A stretch of 49,706 bases of DNA from an uncultured Candidatus Actinomarina sp. Its GTDB lineage: Bacteria; Actinomycetota; Acidimicrobiia; Actinomarinales; Actinomarinaceae. The stretch is from contig CABYTP010000006.1 of the NCBI GenBank assembly GCA_902521955.1, forward strand, positions 1-49,706. The letters are read 5' to 3'. Of this stretch, positions 29,343-38,193 are shown one piece after another; positions within the stretch are counted from its first letter, which is position 1, and every line of letters starts with the position of its first letter. A program made the position numbers and the translations under genes. Under the pieces are notes generated by a model. That model was not told the DNA's origin. It saw nothing but the letters and a program-made list of their open reading frames with translations, and searched no databases.

Positions 29343-29786
29343 CTGAATAATAATTTTAATATAAAAATAAAACTTCTTAGTGAGAATGCAAAAATACCAA
29401 GTAAAAGTCATTCTGATGATATTGGTTATGATCTTTATTCTGATAGTGATTATGTAATTAATCCTGGTGAAGTCGTAAGAGTAAAATTAGGGATTGCTAT
29501 ACAGTTACCTATCAATGTTGGAGGTTTTGTACTTCCAAGATCTGGATTAGCAAGTAAGTATTTAATTGCACCAATCAATTCACCAGGACTTATTGACCCA
29601 GGATATAGAGGTGAATTAATGGTGCCGCTTATGAACTATTCAAAAGAAACATATACAGTAACCAAGCATGAACGAATTGCACAACTTGTAGCCATTACCA
29701 CAGATAATTTAGAGTTTCATGAAGTTGATAATCTAGACGACTCAGAAAGGTCTGATGGTGGCTTTGGGTCTACTGGAAAAAATTGA
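29343..29786 (+). CDS. dut: dUTP diphosphatase (absent from ORF track; probable CTG start)
   Basis: Open frame reading ...DDIGYDLYSDSDY...PRSGLASKY...INSPGLIDPGYRGEL...ERIAQLV...SDGGFGSTGKN*; all dUTPase motifs, no ATG/GTG/TTG at expected N-terminus. Confidence 0.9.
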   Translation: MNNNFNIKIKLLSENAKIPSKSHSDDIGYDLYSDSDYVINPGEVVRVKLGIAIQLPINVGGFVLPRSGLASKYLIAPINSPGLIDPGYRGELMVPLMNYSKETYTVTKHERIAQLVAITTDNLEFHEVDNLDDSERSDGGFGSTGKN

Positions 29787-29823
29787 TTTAATTAATAAAT
29801 AGAGTTATTAATATATAAGTTAC

Positions 29824-29896
29824 GCGGAAGTAGCTCAGCTGGCAGAGCGCCACCTTGCCAAGGTGGAGGCCGCGGGTTCAAATCCCGTCTTCCGCT
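29824..29896 (+). tRNA. tRNA-Gly(GCC)
   Basis: GCGGAAG/CTTCCGC acceptor, CTTGCCAA anticodon loop, GGTTCAAATCC T-arm. Confidence 0.95.
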
Positions 29897-29902
29897 CAAA
29901 AT

Positions 29903-29973
29903 GGCGACGTGGCGGAGTGGCTACGCAGAGGTCTGCAAAACCTTGTACACCGGTTCGATTCCGGTCGTCGCCT
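29903..29973 (+). tRNA. tRNA-Cys(GCA)
   Basis: GGCGACG/CGTCGCC acceptor, CTGCAAA anticodon loop, GGTTCGATTCC T-arm. Confidence 0.95.
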
Positions 29974-29982
29974 CCAATAATT

Positions 29983-30654
29983 ATGATTGCAATTACAGGC
30001 TCAGGAGAATTTTTACCATCGATTCTAGATGTCGATAAAAAGTTAATTGGTTATTTAAATGACACACCAAAAGCACTAACTTTCTCAACTGCTGCTGGTA
30101 AAGAATCTGATAATAGACTTCTTTATTGGAAAAATTTAGCACAAGACCATTTCGGAAAACTTGGAATACAACATAAGCATATAGATGCAAGAAACAAGGA
30201 AGATTTAAATAATAGTTCTGTCTTAGATGAAATGAGGAGTTCAAATTTTGTGTACTTTTCTGGTGGTTCACCAATACATTTATATGATTCAATACAAAAT
30301 TCTGAATTCTCTAAAGAACTTGAAAATATACAACACCGTGGAATCATTGCTGGATGTAGTGCTGGAGCAATGATAATGGGTGAAAAAATGATAAAGGGAA
30401 CAGGTTTAAATTACTTACAAAATACAATTGTTATACCTCATTATGGTGAAAGTTTTTACTCCTGGATATCAAATACTGTAAAAGTATTAAATAGAGGAAA
30501 ATATAAATTGCTTTGTTTAGAAAAAGACACATATTTTATTAAAGATAAGAGTGAACTTACAGTGTTAGGAAAACAGCAAGTACATATTATTTATAAGAAA
30601 GACCACCGTACCTTTTCTGATGGTGACAAAATAGACCTCTCATTATTATCATAA
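29983..30654 (+). CDS. peptidase S51/cyanophycinase-like (class I glutamine amidotransferase-like) protein; true start 29983
   Basis: FVYFSGGSPIHLYD; GIIAGCSAGAMIMG nucleophile elbow; the 29863 start in the track lies inside a tRNA. Confidence 0.8.
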   Translation: MIAITGSGEFLPSILDVDKKLIGYLNDTPKALTFSTAAGKESDNRLLYWKNLAQDHFGKLGIQHKHIDARNKEDLNNSSVLDEMRSSNFVYFSGGSPIHLYDSIQNSEFSKELENIQHRGIIAGCSAGAMIMGEKMIKGTGLNYLQNTIVIPHYGESFYSWISNTVKVLNRGKYKLLCLEKDTYFIKDKSELTVLGKQQVHIIYKKDHRTFSDGDKIDLSLLS

Positions 30655-30658
30655 GGGT

Positions 30659-31303
30659 ATGTGTGGAAGATATTATATTAATGTTGCAAAGGATGAACTT
30701 TCTTTCGTAAATAACTTTAAAGAATTTGAGTATAAAGAAAACTTTAATGTAGCCCCACAAACTGCTGCACCTTGTATTGTCGATAATAATTTAATGTCTG
30801 CTAACTGGGGTTACTTCCCAGATTGGTTAAAGAAACAATCTAATTCGAGACCTTTATTTAATACACGTCATGAATCGTTATTGGAAAAGAAAACATTCAC
30901 GTCTGCATTCAAAAACTCTAGGTGTTTAATTCCCATCACAGGATGGTACGAGTGGAAAGAAGAGGAAGGCATTAAGCAACCTTATTATTTTTCCAGTAAT
31001 TCATCTGCAATCATATTCGCTGCTGGACTTTATTGGAATAGGAGTAGTGGCGATATTGAATCCTCTATTATAACAAGAGAAGCCGTTGAGCATTTACATG
31101 TAATTCACAACAGGTCACCACTTTTATTAAATGAAAAGAATAGAGATTTATGGTTATCTGATACATCAAGTGAAGAAATATACAGTGAAATTTTAGACTA
31201 TTCATATAGTGATATAGAATTCTATAAAGTAGATAGGGCAGTAAGTAATCCTAAAAATAACAATGAATCACTTATTAAAAAGTATGAAGAGGTACCTTTT
31301 TAA
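30659..31303 (+). CDS. SRAP-domain protein (HMCES/YedK family)
   Basis: MCGRYYI catalytic Cys2; FNTRHESL; CLIPITGWYEWK; VIHNRSPL. Confidence 0.95.
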   Translation: MCGRYYINVAKDELSFVNNFKEFEYKENFNVAPQTAAPCIVDNNLMSANWGYFPDWLKKQSNSRPLFNTRHESLLEKKTFTSAFKNSRCLIPITGWYEWKEEEGIKQPYYFSSNSSAIIFAAGLYWNRSSGDIESSIITREAVEHLHVIHNRSPLLLNEKNRDLWLSDTSSEEIYSEILDYSYSDIEFYKVDRAVSNPKNNNESLIKKYEEVPF

Positions 31304-31506
31304 TGAATAGTCAGTCACCTATTTATTCTTTAAAATTTACTATTACTTGGATATTTGTATACGGAATAATTGTTTTCGTATTGTGGCAATTTTTACAGAT
31401 ATTTTTAGCAATATATATTGGATTGTGGATATTAAATCTATTAATAGAAATAATAGAGAGACTTTTTCTTAGATTTGGCAAACGAATTGTAACTGTAGAG
31501 AAATAA
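31303..31506 (+). CDS. small membrane protein, unknown
   Basis: 67 aa hydrophobic ORF overlapping preceding stop. Confidence 0.55.
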   Translation: MNSQSPIYSLKFTITWIFVYGIIVFVLWQFLQIFLAIYIGLWILNLLIEIIERLFLRFGKRIVTVEK

Positions 31507-31548
31507 TTAATTTATAAAAATATAAATTAATGCTATATTTCTAAATAC

Positions 31549-31622
31549 GGGAGATTAGCTCAGTCTGGCAGAGCACTTGCTCGACAAGCAAGGGGTCACA
31601 AGTTCAAATCTTGTATCTCCCA
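31549..31622 (+). tRNA. tRNA-Val(GAC)
   Basis: GGGAGAT/ATCTCCC acceptor; anticodon stem CTTGC/GCAAG, loop TCGACAA; AGTTCAAATCT T-loop. Confidence 0.88.
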
Positions 31623-31655
31623 CAACTATACGATAAGTAAAATATTTATAATTTT

Positions 31656-32072
31656 TTAAGTTTTATTTCTAAACTTTTTTGGTGGTTGAGGATTATTTTT
31701 TGGTTGAGTATCAAATTTATCAATTGATTCAACTGAGATTATGTTAAGTTCTTCGATTTTATTAATTATTGAATCAGCAATTTCTTCCTTGTAAACTTGT
31801 TGTTTGTTAATAAGTACTGAATAAATATTTTTATACTTTATTTTTTTATTTTTATCTTCGATTGTTTCTTTTGTCCATTTATATAGTGGGTTGTCGGTTT
31901 CATCTTTACTCTCACACTCATTGATAAAATTAACGAAGGCATCATATTGGCATATCAAAGAAGCATCATGAACTTCAAGCAGAGAGTTAAGATCTTCATT
32001 AACTGTAAATTGCTTATTAACATTCAATCTGATTTGGTACAAAATCTCACCATGATCTGTGTAGTAAGACAT
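31656..32072 (-). CDS. hypothetical protein
   Basis: 138 aa ORF. Confidence 0.55.
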   Translation of the reverse strand: MSYYTDHGEILYQIRLNVNKQFTVNEDLNSLLEVHDASLICQYDAFVNFINECESKDETDNPLYKWTKETIEDKNKKIKYKNIYSVLINKQQVYKEEIADSIINKIEELNIISVESIDKFDTQPKNNPQPPKKFRNKT

Positions 32073-32076
32073 TTAA

Positions 32077-32433
32077 TTAGTCCGCATATTTGTCGGCACC
32101 CAAGAAATGAATTGAGACATAGTCATCATCTCCAACAACCCAACTATCATGAGGTTTATTTGAGACATAGAATATATCACCTGGATTCATCATTTTAGGT
32201 TTTTCATTTTCAAACTGAGCAGTAGCTTGTCCTTGAATAACCATTCCAAGATGTTCAACTTCACAAAATTTTGTTCCTGAAAGGTGTGTAACATCCTCTG
32301 ACCATTTCCACCCTTTTTTATAAGTTGCTCTTCCAATAGTCATATTTGGCATATGAACAATTTCAAACTTACCTTTTTCAAATTCTCTTATTTCATCTGG
32401 GTAATCAAATTGCTTTAATATAAAGTCATCCAT
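32077..32433 (-). CDS. cupin-domain protein
   Basis: EVEHLGMVIQGQATAQF...MNPGDIFYVSNKPHDSWVVGD. Confidence 0.8.
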   Translation of the reverse strand: MDDFILKQFDYPDEIREFEKGKFEIVHMPNMTIGRATYKKGWKWSEDVTHLSGTKFCEVEHLGMVIQGQATAQFENEKPKMMNPGDIFYVSNKPHDSWVVGDDDYVSIHFLGADKYAD

Positions 32434-32442
32434 GTTTCTATT

Positions 32443-32934
32443 TTACTTTTTATTTATAACAAAATTTACGTATGGTGTATTTAAGCCAAGAATTTTTTGT
32501 TGTTCGTAGTCAAATTTTTCAACAAAACCCGCAATATAATAATGCTCGTTTAAGTTCTCATCGCCTTCAGTGAATGAGTTGAGTGCGTTGTCTCTTCTCA
32601 TCCAGTATGATTTTTTAAAATCCGGGTTTCCATCATAACTAAGTGGATTATAAGTTATATTAGTTTTTTTAAATGGTATTAATGCCTCACATACTCCTTT
32701 ATATTCATCTCCTATTTGTAGCTCATAGCCACCTAGTTTATATTCAAAAGCTTTAATAACACAGAACTTATGATATTTAAAATCAACAGTATTCCATATA
32801 GATTCAACATGGGATTTGTCAATAAACTCATACTGTTTATTTTCTTTAAACACAATGTTTAATAAATAGAGTGCATCAAAGTAATTTATATAATATTTAC
32901 GCTCATCATTTGATGAGTAGTAATTTTTCTCCAT
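32443..32934 (-). CDS. hypothetical protein
   Basis: 163 aa ORF. Confidence 0.55.
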   Translation of the reverse strand: MEKNYYSSNDERKYYINYFDALYLLNIVFKENKQYEFIDKSHVESIWNTVDFKYHKFCVIKAFEYKLGGYELQIGDEYKGVCEALIPFKKTNITYNPLSYDGNPDFKKSYWMRRDNALNSFTEGDENLNEHYYIAGFVEKFDYEQQKILGLNTPYVNFVINKK

Positions 32935-33005
32935 AAATCATAGATTAATATTGTATGGATACAACAGGTTAAAGTAGTAAATCTAAATTAGTATATACTT
33001 TGCGT

Positions 33006-33884
33006 ATGAGTAGACAGTTAAAGAACATTATTACTATTACAGTGTTTCTTATTTGTATAGCTTTAGTGAATATAGCGGGACAAAATATTGAACTAGAGAT
33101 TAGGGGAATGAATGCTTTCACTTTTGTATTGATTGTTGCAGTTGTGATTCAAGTTATTTTCTTCATTCCTTCATTTTTACTTAAAACAGAGAAATATTAT
33201 GACTTAGTTGGAAGTCTTACCTATGTAACAACTATATCCTTGGCGTATTTTTCTGTTGATAACAAAACTACAATTGATTCGATTATTTATATTTATGTGA
33301 TGATTTGGGCCTCAAGACTAGGTATCTATCTATTTAGAAGAGTACAAAAAGATGGCAAAGATGTAAGATTTGAAAAAGCTAAAAAACATTTTTTCTGGTT
33401 TCTTCAATATTGGATTGGTCAAGCCTTGTGGGTCGCGTTAACCGCATGTGCGGCCTTAATTGCAATTCTCTCTCCTGAAGACGATACATTACCAGTATTA
33501 GCAATGGTGGGAATGGCACTTTGGCTTACTGGATTCACTATTGAATCAATATCTGATTATCAAAAACGTGTATTTAGAAAAGAGAATAACCCAAGTCAAT
33601 CATTCATACATACAGGACTATGGGCAAGGTCAAGACATCCAAATTATTTTGGCGAAATAACACTTTGGACAGGAATTGCTGTTATCGCTTTAAATACTTT
33701 AACCGGAGTTGAATACATTACCCTGATCTCACCAGTATTTGTTTATATTTTACTGACACGTATGAGTGGTATTAATTTATTAGAACGCATTGCAGATGAA
33801 AGATACGGAGAATTAGAAGAGTATCAACGATATAAAAGAAACACCCCTGTTCTATTTCCTAAACTTTCTAAAGATAAAATATAG
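33006..33884 (+). CDS. DUF1295 / steroid 5-alpha-reductase-like membrane protein
   Basis: SRHPNYFGEITLWTGI; multi-TM. Confidence 0.85.
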   Translation: MSRQLKNIITITVFLICIALVNIAGQNIELEIRGMNAFTFVLIVAVVIQVIFFIPSFLLKTEKYYDLVGSLTYVTTISLAYFSVDNKTTIDSIIYIYVMIWASRLGIYLFRRVQKDGKDVRFEKAKKHFFWFLQYWIGQALWVALTACAALIAILSPEDDTLPVLAMVGMALWLTGFTIESISDYQKRVFRKENNPSQSFIHTGLWARSRHPNYFGEITLWTGIAVIALNTLTGVEYITLISPVFVYILLTRMSGINLLERIADERYGELEEYQRYKRNTPVLFPKLSKDKI

Positions 33885-33998
33885 TCCTATTCCAATAGCT
33901 ATTAATTGGTAATAGGGAAGTGAATCATATCTAAGAATAAAGTTGTACCCAATACCAATAATTCCTAAACCAACTGCTAACTTCTGCCAGTTTTTCAT
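33852..33998 (-). CDS. small membrane protein (48 aa), not in ORF track, start codon directly follows panB stop
   Basis: Manual translation MKNWQKLAVGLGIIGIGYNFILRYDSLPYYQLIAIGIGLYFIFRKFRK*. Confidence 0.5.
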   Translation of the reverse strand: MKNWQKLAVGLGIIGIGYNFILRYDSLPYYQLIAIGIGLYFIFRKFRK

Positions 33999-34829
33999 TT
34001 ACAAACTATCAAGTGTCTCTAGTAATTTTTCCTTCTCACCCGGTTGCATTTTTACAGTGTTATCACTACTTGGATAGCTACCCGTATCAACATCATCTTT
34101 AAAACCTCTTACCGCCTTAGCTCTTTCAGCATTTAGCTTTTCTTTAATTTCATTTCCATTTCCCCAGGATTTAGCATGTCTTGGCATTTTAATTCCCGTT
34201 GTTTCACCACATATATCTTCAAAAAATAAAAACATAACATCTCCACCTGAACCCGATCCAAGAGAGTTGATAACTAAAGAAGTGTGCTTTTTAATTTCAA
34301 TCAGCGCATCTTCGGCAACACATTCCACTTCTGCACCAAAAGCTCCAGCATCTTCCAATCTCTTCATATCTTTTAAAATAGACATTGCTTCATCGGCTGT
34401 TTTACCTACTGTCCTTATTCCACCATATTTGGTAGCCATTGATGGAACCATACCAACATGCCCTTGAACCTGCATGCCCTCTTTAGCTAGCATCTCTACA
34501 ACATCAAAACTTCTTGGTGTAAGTACTGAATCAGCTCCAGCCATCATTACATCAAAAGCCCCTCGAAGTATTTCTTCATTGGTAATAAATCTACCAGCAA
34601 ACAGTGCAGCCGTAATAAAAGTATTTGGTGCACCCTTTCTGACATCTCCGTACCAATCACTTCCAGTAATGATCATATCTATGTTTTGATCTGAAATAAT
34701 TTGAGCTTCTTCTTGATTTGCTGCTGTAACCTGCGTCATTTTGACATTATTATTTTTATTAGAGATCATATCACCAACTGTGATGTTTCTCTCTACCTGT
34801 TCATGTCCAAAGGTATAAATTCTTTTCAT
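33999..34829 (-). CDS. panB: 3-methyl-2-oxobutanoate hydroxymethyltransferase
   Basis: TGSDWYGDVRKGAPN, VQGHVGMVPS, INSLGSGSGGDVMFLFFEDICG, PRHAKSW; start likely MKRIYTFG. Confidence 0.8.
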   Translation of the reverse strand: MKRIYTFGHEQVERNITVGDMISNKNNNVKMTQVTAANQEEAQIISDQNIDMIITGSDWYGDVRKGAPNTFITAALFAGRFITNEEILRGAFDVMMAGADSVLTPRSFDVVEMLAKEGMQVQGHVGMVPSMATKYGGIRTVGKTADEAMSILKDMKRLEDAGAFGAEVECVAEDALIEIKKHTSLVINSLGSGSGGDVMFLFFEDICGETTGIKMPRHAKSWGNGNEIKEKLNAERAKAVRGFKDDVDTGSYPSSDNTVKMQPGEKEKLLETLDSL

Positions 34830-34927
34830 GTAAGTATTATAAAGGTGAAGTTGTACGAAAAACAAGAGGGCAGCAGTTCGATTCTGTCATTTGCAAAATT
34901 AAATATATATTTATTATCATTATTGTT

Positions 34928-35557
34928 ATGGAGAAACAAAAACCATTACTAAGAGGCACCTTCCACCAAGCAATGTTTTTTATAGCTGTCGGAGCATGTC
35001 CATTGCTAATTATTAAAAGTAATAATGCATCTGAGTATGTTGCTACAGCAATTTATTCATCTGCTGTGATGATGATGTTTGGGTTTAGTGCTCTTTATCA
35101 CAAATTCGACTGGAAAAAATTAACAAAAAAAATAATGAGAAAATTGGACCATATCGGAATTTTCATAATGATTGCTGGAACAGCGACTCCTTTTGCACTT
35201 TTAATAACTCCTTGGCCAGATGGCTTAATTTTGTTAGTTTTAATTTGGTGTGTTGCTTTGTTGGGCGCTTTGCAAATTATTTATCTCCCTAATATCAATA
35301 ATTTTTTTAATGTAGCTATATATGTAGGTATGAGCATTGTCATTTTACCTTATCTATTAAAGATGTTCAGTATGTTTACCGTAGCTAACAGTATTTTGAT
35401 GATTTTAGGTATCTTTCTTTACATTATTGGCGCAGTTGGTTTTGGTTTAAAGTTCCCAAAACTAGCACCAAAAATTTTTGGGTACCATGAAGTTTGGCAT
35501 TCTTTTGTTGCAGTAGCTGCAATTCTGCATTTTATAGTTATCTATTCAATAATTTAA
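34928..35557 (+). CDS. hemolysin III / PAQR-family membrane protein
   Basis: ALYHKFDW...LDHIGIFIMIAGTATPF; FGYHEVWHSFVAVAAILHF. Confidence 0.9.
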   Translation: MEKQKPLLRGTFHQAMFFIAVGACPLLIIKSNNASEYVATAIYSSAVMMMFGFSALYHKFDWKKLTKKIMRKLDHIGIFIMIAGTATPFALLITPWPDGLILLVLIWCVALLGALQIIYLPNINNFFNVAIYVGMSIVILPYLLKMFSMFTVANSILMILGIFLYIIGAVGFGLKFPKLAPKIFGYHEVWHSFVAVAAILHFIVIYSII

Positions 35558-35799
35558 TGTTTGAAATTATAGCTAAAATTATTACGCGAAATTTTAAAAA
35601 TCTTAGTGATTCAAAAAACCCATCAGAAAGAAATAAACAATTAATTCAAATAATGATATGGAGCGTTGTTGCTGTAGTAAGTTTTATTACTTATGCTCCA
35701 CGAGATTTAAGTTTTTCACAAGTCTTACTTTCTGTTGGTAGTTTTTTCATGATTGTTTACTTTGCCATTAGGACATTAAAATATTTTAAAATTATATAA
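35557..35799 (+). CDS. small membrane protein (TAATG overlap with preceding gene)
   Basis: 80 aa from ATG 35557, two hydrophobic segments. Confidence 0.55.
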   Translation: MFEIIAKIITRNFKNLSDSKNPSERNKQLIQIMIWSVVAVVSFITYAPRDLSFSQVLLSVGSFFMIVYFAIRTLKYFKII

Positions 35800-35850
35800 A
35801 AAGCTTTTCTCATAATTATGGTTAAATTAACTACTTCTTAGTATTAGGTT

Positions 35851-37635
35851 ATGGCTGTTAAATATAAAGCCCCAATCAAAGACATTATATTTGGTCTTGA
35901 TGTTATTGATTCTTACAACGTTTTAAATAGAGTAGATAGATTTAAAGATTTTAGTAAGGAAGTTTCAATACCTGCTATTGAAGAATGTGGAAAGTTTGCA
36001 GAAGAAGTTTTAGCACCAATAAATTCTATAGGAGACACCCATGGTGCAACCATTGAAGATGGAATTGTTAAAATGCCGCCTGGTTTCAAAGAAGCATACG
36101 AAAAATTTAAATATGCAGGATGGGCTTCAATATCATTGCCTAATGAAATTGGTGGTGGAGGAATGCCTAATACATTATCAGGTGCTACTTTAGAGATGCT
36201 CTGTTCAGCTAACATGGCTTTTGTACTTGGCCCAGGACTCAGTATTGGAGCAATATCTGCATTAAATTTTCACGGAAGCCAAGAACAAAAAGATAAATAT
36301 TTACCAAAATTAGTATCTGGTGATTGGTCTGGGACAATGAATTTAAGTGAACCCCAATCAGGATCAGATCTAAATAATTTAACAACAAAAGCTGTGCTAC
36401 AAGAGGATGGTACTTACAAGATAACTGGTACAAAGATTTGGATAGGTTCAGGGGAACACGACTTAACAGATAATATTATTCACTTGGTGTTAGCAAGAAT
36501 AGAAGGTGCACCGGAAGGCACTAAAGGTATTTCTATGTTTATTATTCCAAAATATTTAGTAAACGACGATGACAGTTTAGGAAATCAAAATAATGTGAGG
36601 TGTTTGTCAATTGAGGAAAAAATGGGTATTCATGGTAGCCCAACTTGTGTCATGGAATATACAAACTCTACTGGATATTTAATTGGTGAAGAAAATAGAG
36701 GCCTTAACTATATGTTTACAACAATTAATGAAGCAAGGATAAGAGCTGGCGGGCATGGCTTATCTTGCGCAACAGGAGCTTTACAAGGAGCAGTTCAATA
36801 CTCGCTTGATAGGGTTCAAGGTAGACCAGTTGGAATGAGTAAAGAAGATGCTAAAAATTCAACAATTATAGATCATGCCGATGTAAGAAGAATGCTTATG
36901 ACGATTAAAGCTTACACAGATGCAATGCGTTATATGTTATACGATAATCAAATGATGTTAGATTTATCATATTATGCCGATGGTGACTTAAAAGATTTTG
37001 GTACAGGACGCTGTGGACTACTTACACCAATAACAAAATCATGGATTTCTGATCTTAGTGTTGAGCTTACTTCAATTGCTATACAGGTATATGGTGGCAT
37101 GGGGTATGTCGAAGAGACTGGAATTGCTCAGTATTTTAGAGACGCACGAATAGCGCCAATATATGCTGGAACTAATGGAATACAAGCATTAGATTTAGTC
37201 TTTAGAAAAATGCCATTTGATAAAGGCAAAGTCGTCGAAAAACTATTTGTTGATTTTAGAACCACAGCAGAAAAGTTATCTGAAATCAAAGATTTGGAAT
37301 ATTTAGGAGATATTTTAAATATCCATACAGATAAATTGAACAAAGTTACAAAGAAAGTAAATCTTGATTTGTTAAATGGTGATGTACAGAACGTAAGTGC
37401 TTCAGCAACACCATATATAAAAATGTTTGGACAGGTACTTGGTGGTTACTACATGGCAAAAGCAGCAATTTTGGCTAATAAAATGCAAGAAGTTACAAAT
37501 GAGGAATATTACTTAAACAAAGTTACAATATCAAAATTCTATATCAGCCAACTTTTACCTTTAGCATCAGGATATATCTCATCTTCAATTGCGGATTCTA
37601 AAGAGTTATTTTCTATAAAATCTGAAAATATTTAA
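35851..37635 (+). CDS. acyl-CoA dehydrogenase
   Basis: GTMNLSEPQSGSDL; QVYGGMGYVEETGIAQYFRDARIAPIYAGTNGIQALDL. Confidence 0.95.
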   Translation: MAVKYKAPIKDIIFGLDVIDSYNVLNRVDRFKDFSKEVSIPAIEECGKFAEEVLAPINSIGDTHGATIEDGIVKMPPGFKEAYEKFKYAGWASISLPNEIGGGGMPNTLSGATLEMLCSANMAFVLGPGLSIGAISALNFHGSQEQKDKYLPKLVSGDWSGTMNLSEPQSGSDLNNLTTKAVLQEDGTYKITGTKIWIGSGEHDLTDNIIHLVLARIEGAPEGTKGISMFIIPKYLVNDDDSLGNQNNVRCLSIEEKMGIHGSPTCVMEYTNSTGYLIGEENRGLNYMFTTINEARIRAGGHGLSCATGALQGAVQYSLDRVQGRPVGMSKEDAKNSTIIDHADVRRMLMTIKAYTDAMRYMLYDNQMMLDLSYYADGDLKDFGTGRCGLLTPITKSWISDLSVELTSIAIQVYGGMGYVEETGIAQYFRDARIAPIYAGTNGIQALDLVFRKMPFDKGKVVEKLFVDFRTTAEKLSEIKDLEYLGDILNIHTDKLNKVTKKVNLDLLNGDVQNVSASATPYIKMFGQVLGGYYMAKAAILANKMQEVTNEEYYLNKVTISKFYISQLLPLASGYISSSIADSKELFSIKSENI

Positions 37636-37695
37636 GAAGATTTATTTATATTTTTTTTAATTTTCGATATATCTGTAATTAAATAAAATTATCGT

Positions 37696-38133
37696 ATGAA
37701 AAACATAAATTCATTTGATGATTTAGATTTATTCATTTCAAATTTTATGAGTAAATGGGGTACAACTTTATTGAGGTACTCATTAGGAATCATTTATATA
37801 TGGTTTGGTGTTTTAAAACCATTTGGGTTAAGTCCAGCACAGGAACTAGTTGAAAATACAATTTATTGGTTTGATGATCCTAAGACATTTGTACCAATAT
37901 TAGGAATATGGGAAGTAGTAATAGGAATTACTATGTGTATCAAACCACTAATAAGAGTATCAATATTTTTATTATTTTTACAAATGCCAGGTACTTTCTT
38001 ACCCTTAATACTTCTTCCAGAAGTTTGCTTTACCAGCTTCCCATTTGGACTGACATTAGAAGGACAATATATAGTAAAAAATCTTATTATTATATCTGCT
38101 GCTTTAGTTGTGGGCTCAACTGTTAGAAAGTAA
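37696..38133 (+). CDS. DoxX-like membrane protein
   Basis: LRYSLGIIYIWFGVLKPFG...FVPILGIWEVVIGITMC. Confidence 0.6.
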   Translation: MKNINSFDDLDLFISNFMSKWGTTLLRYSLGIIYIWFGVLKPFGLSPAQELVENTIYWFDDPKTFVPILGIWEVVIGITMCIKPLIRVSIFLLFLQMPGTFLPLILLPEVCFTSFPFGLTLEGQYIVKNLIIISAALVVGSTVRK

Positions 38134-38193
38134 TTAAAAGAACATTTTCACAATTTCTGTTATGAATATCTCAATAATAAAATTAGATAGGTA

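Noticed and set aside
29863-29982. N-terminal extension of the 29863-30654 ORF
   Set aside because: Lies inside tRNA-Gly and tRNA-Cys; real start is ATG 29983.
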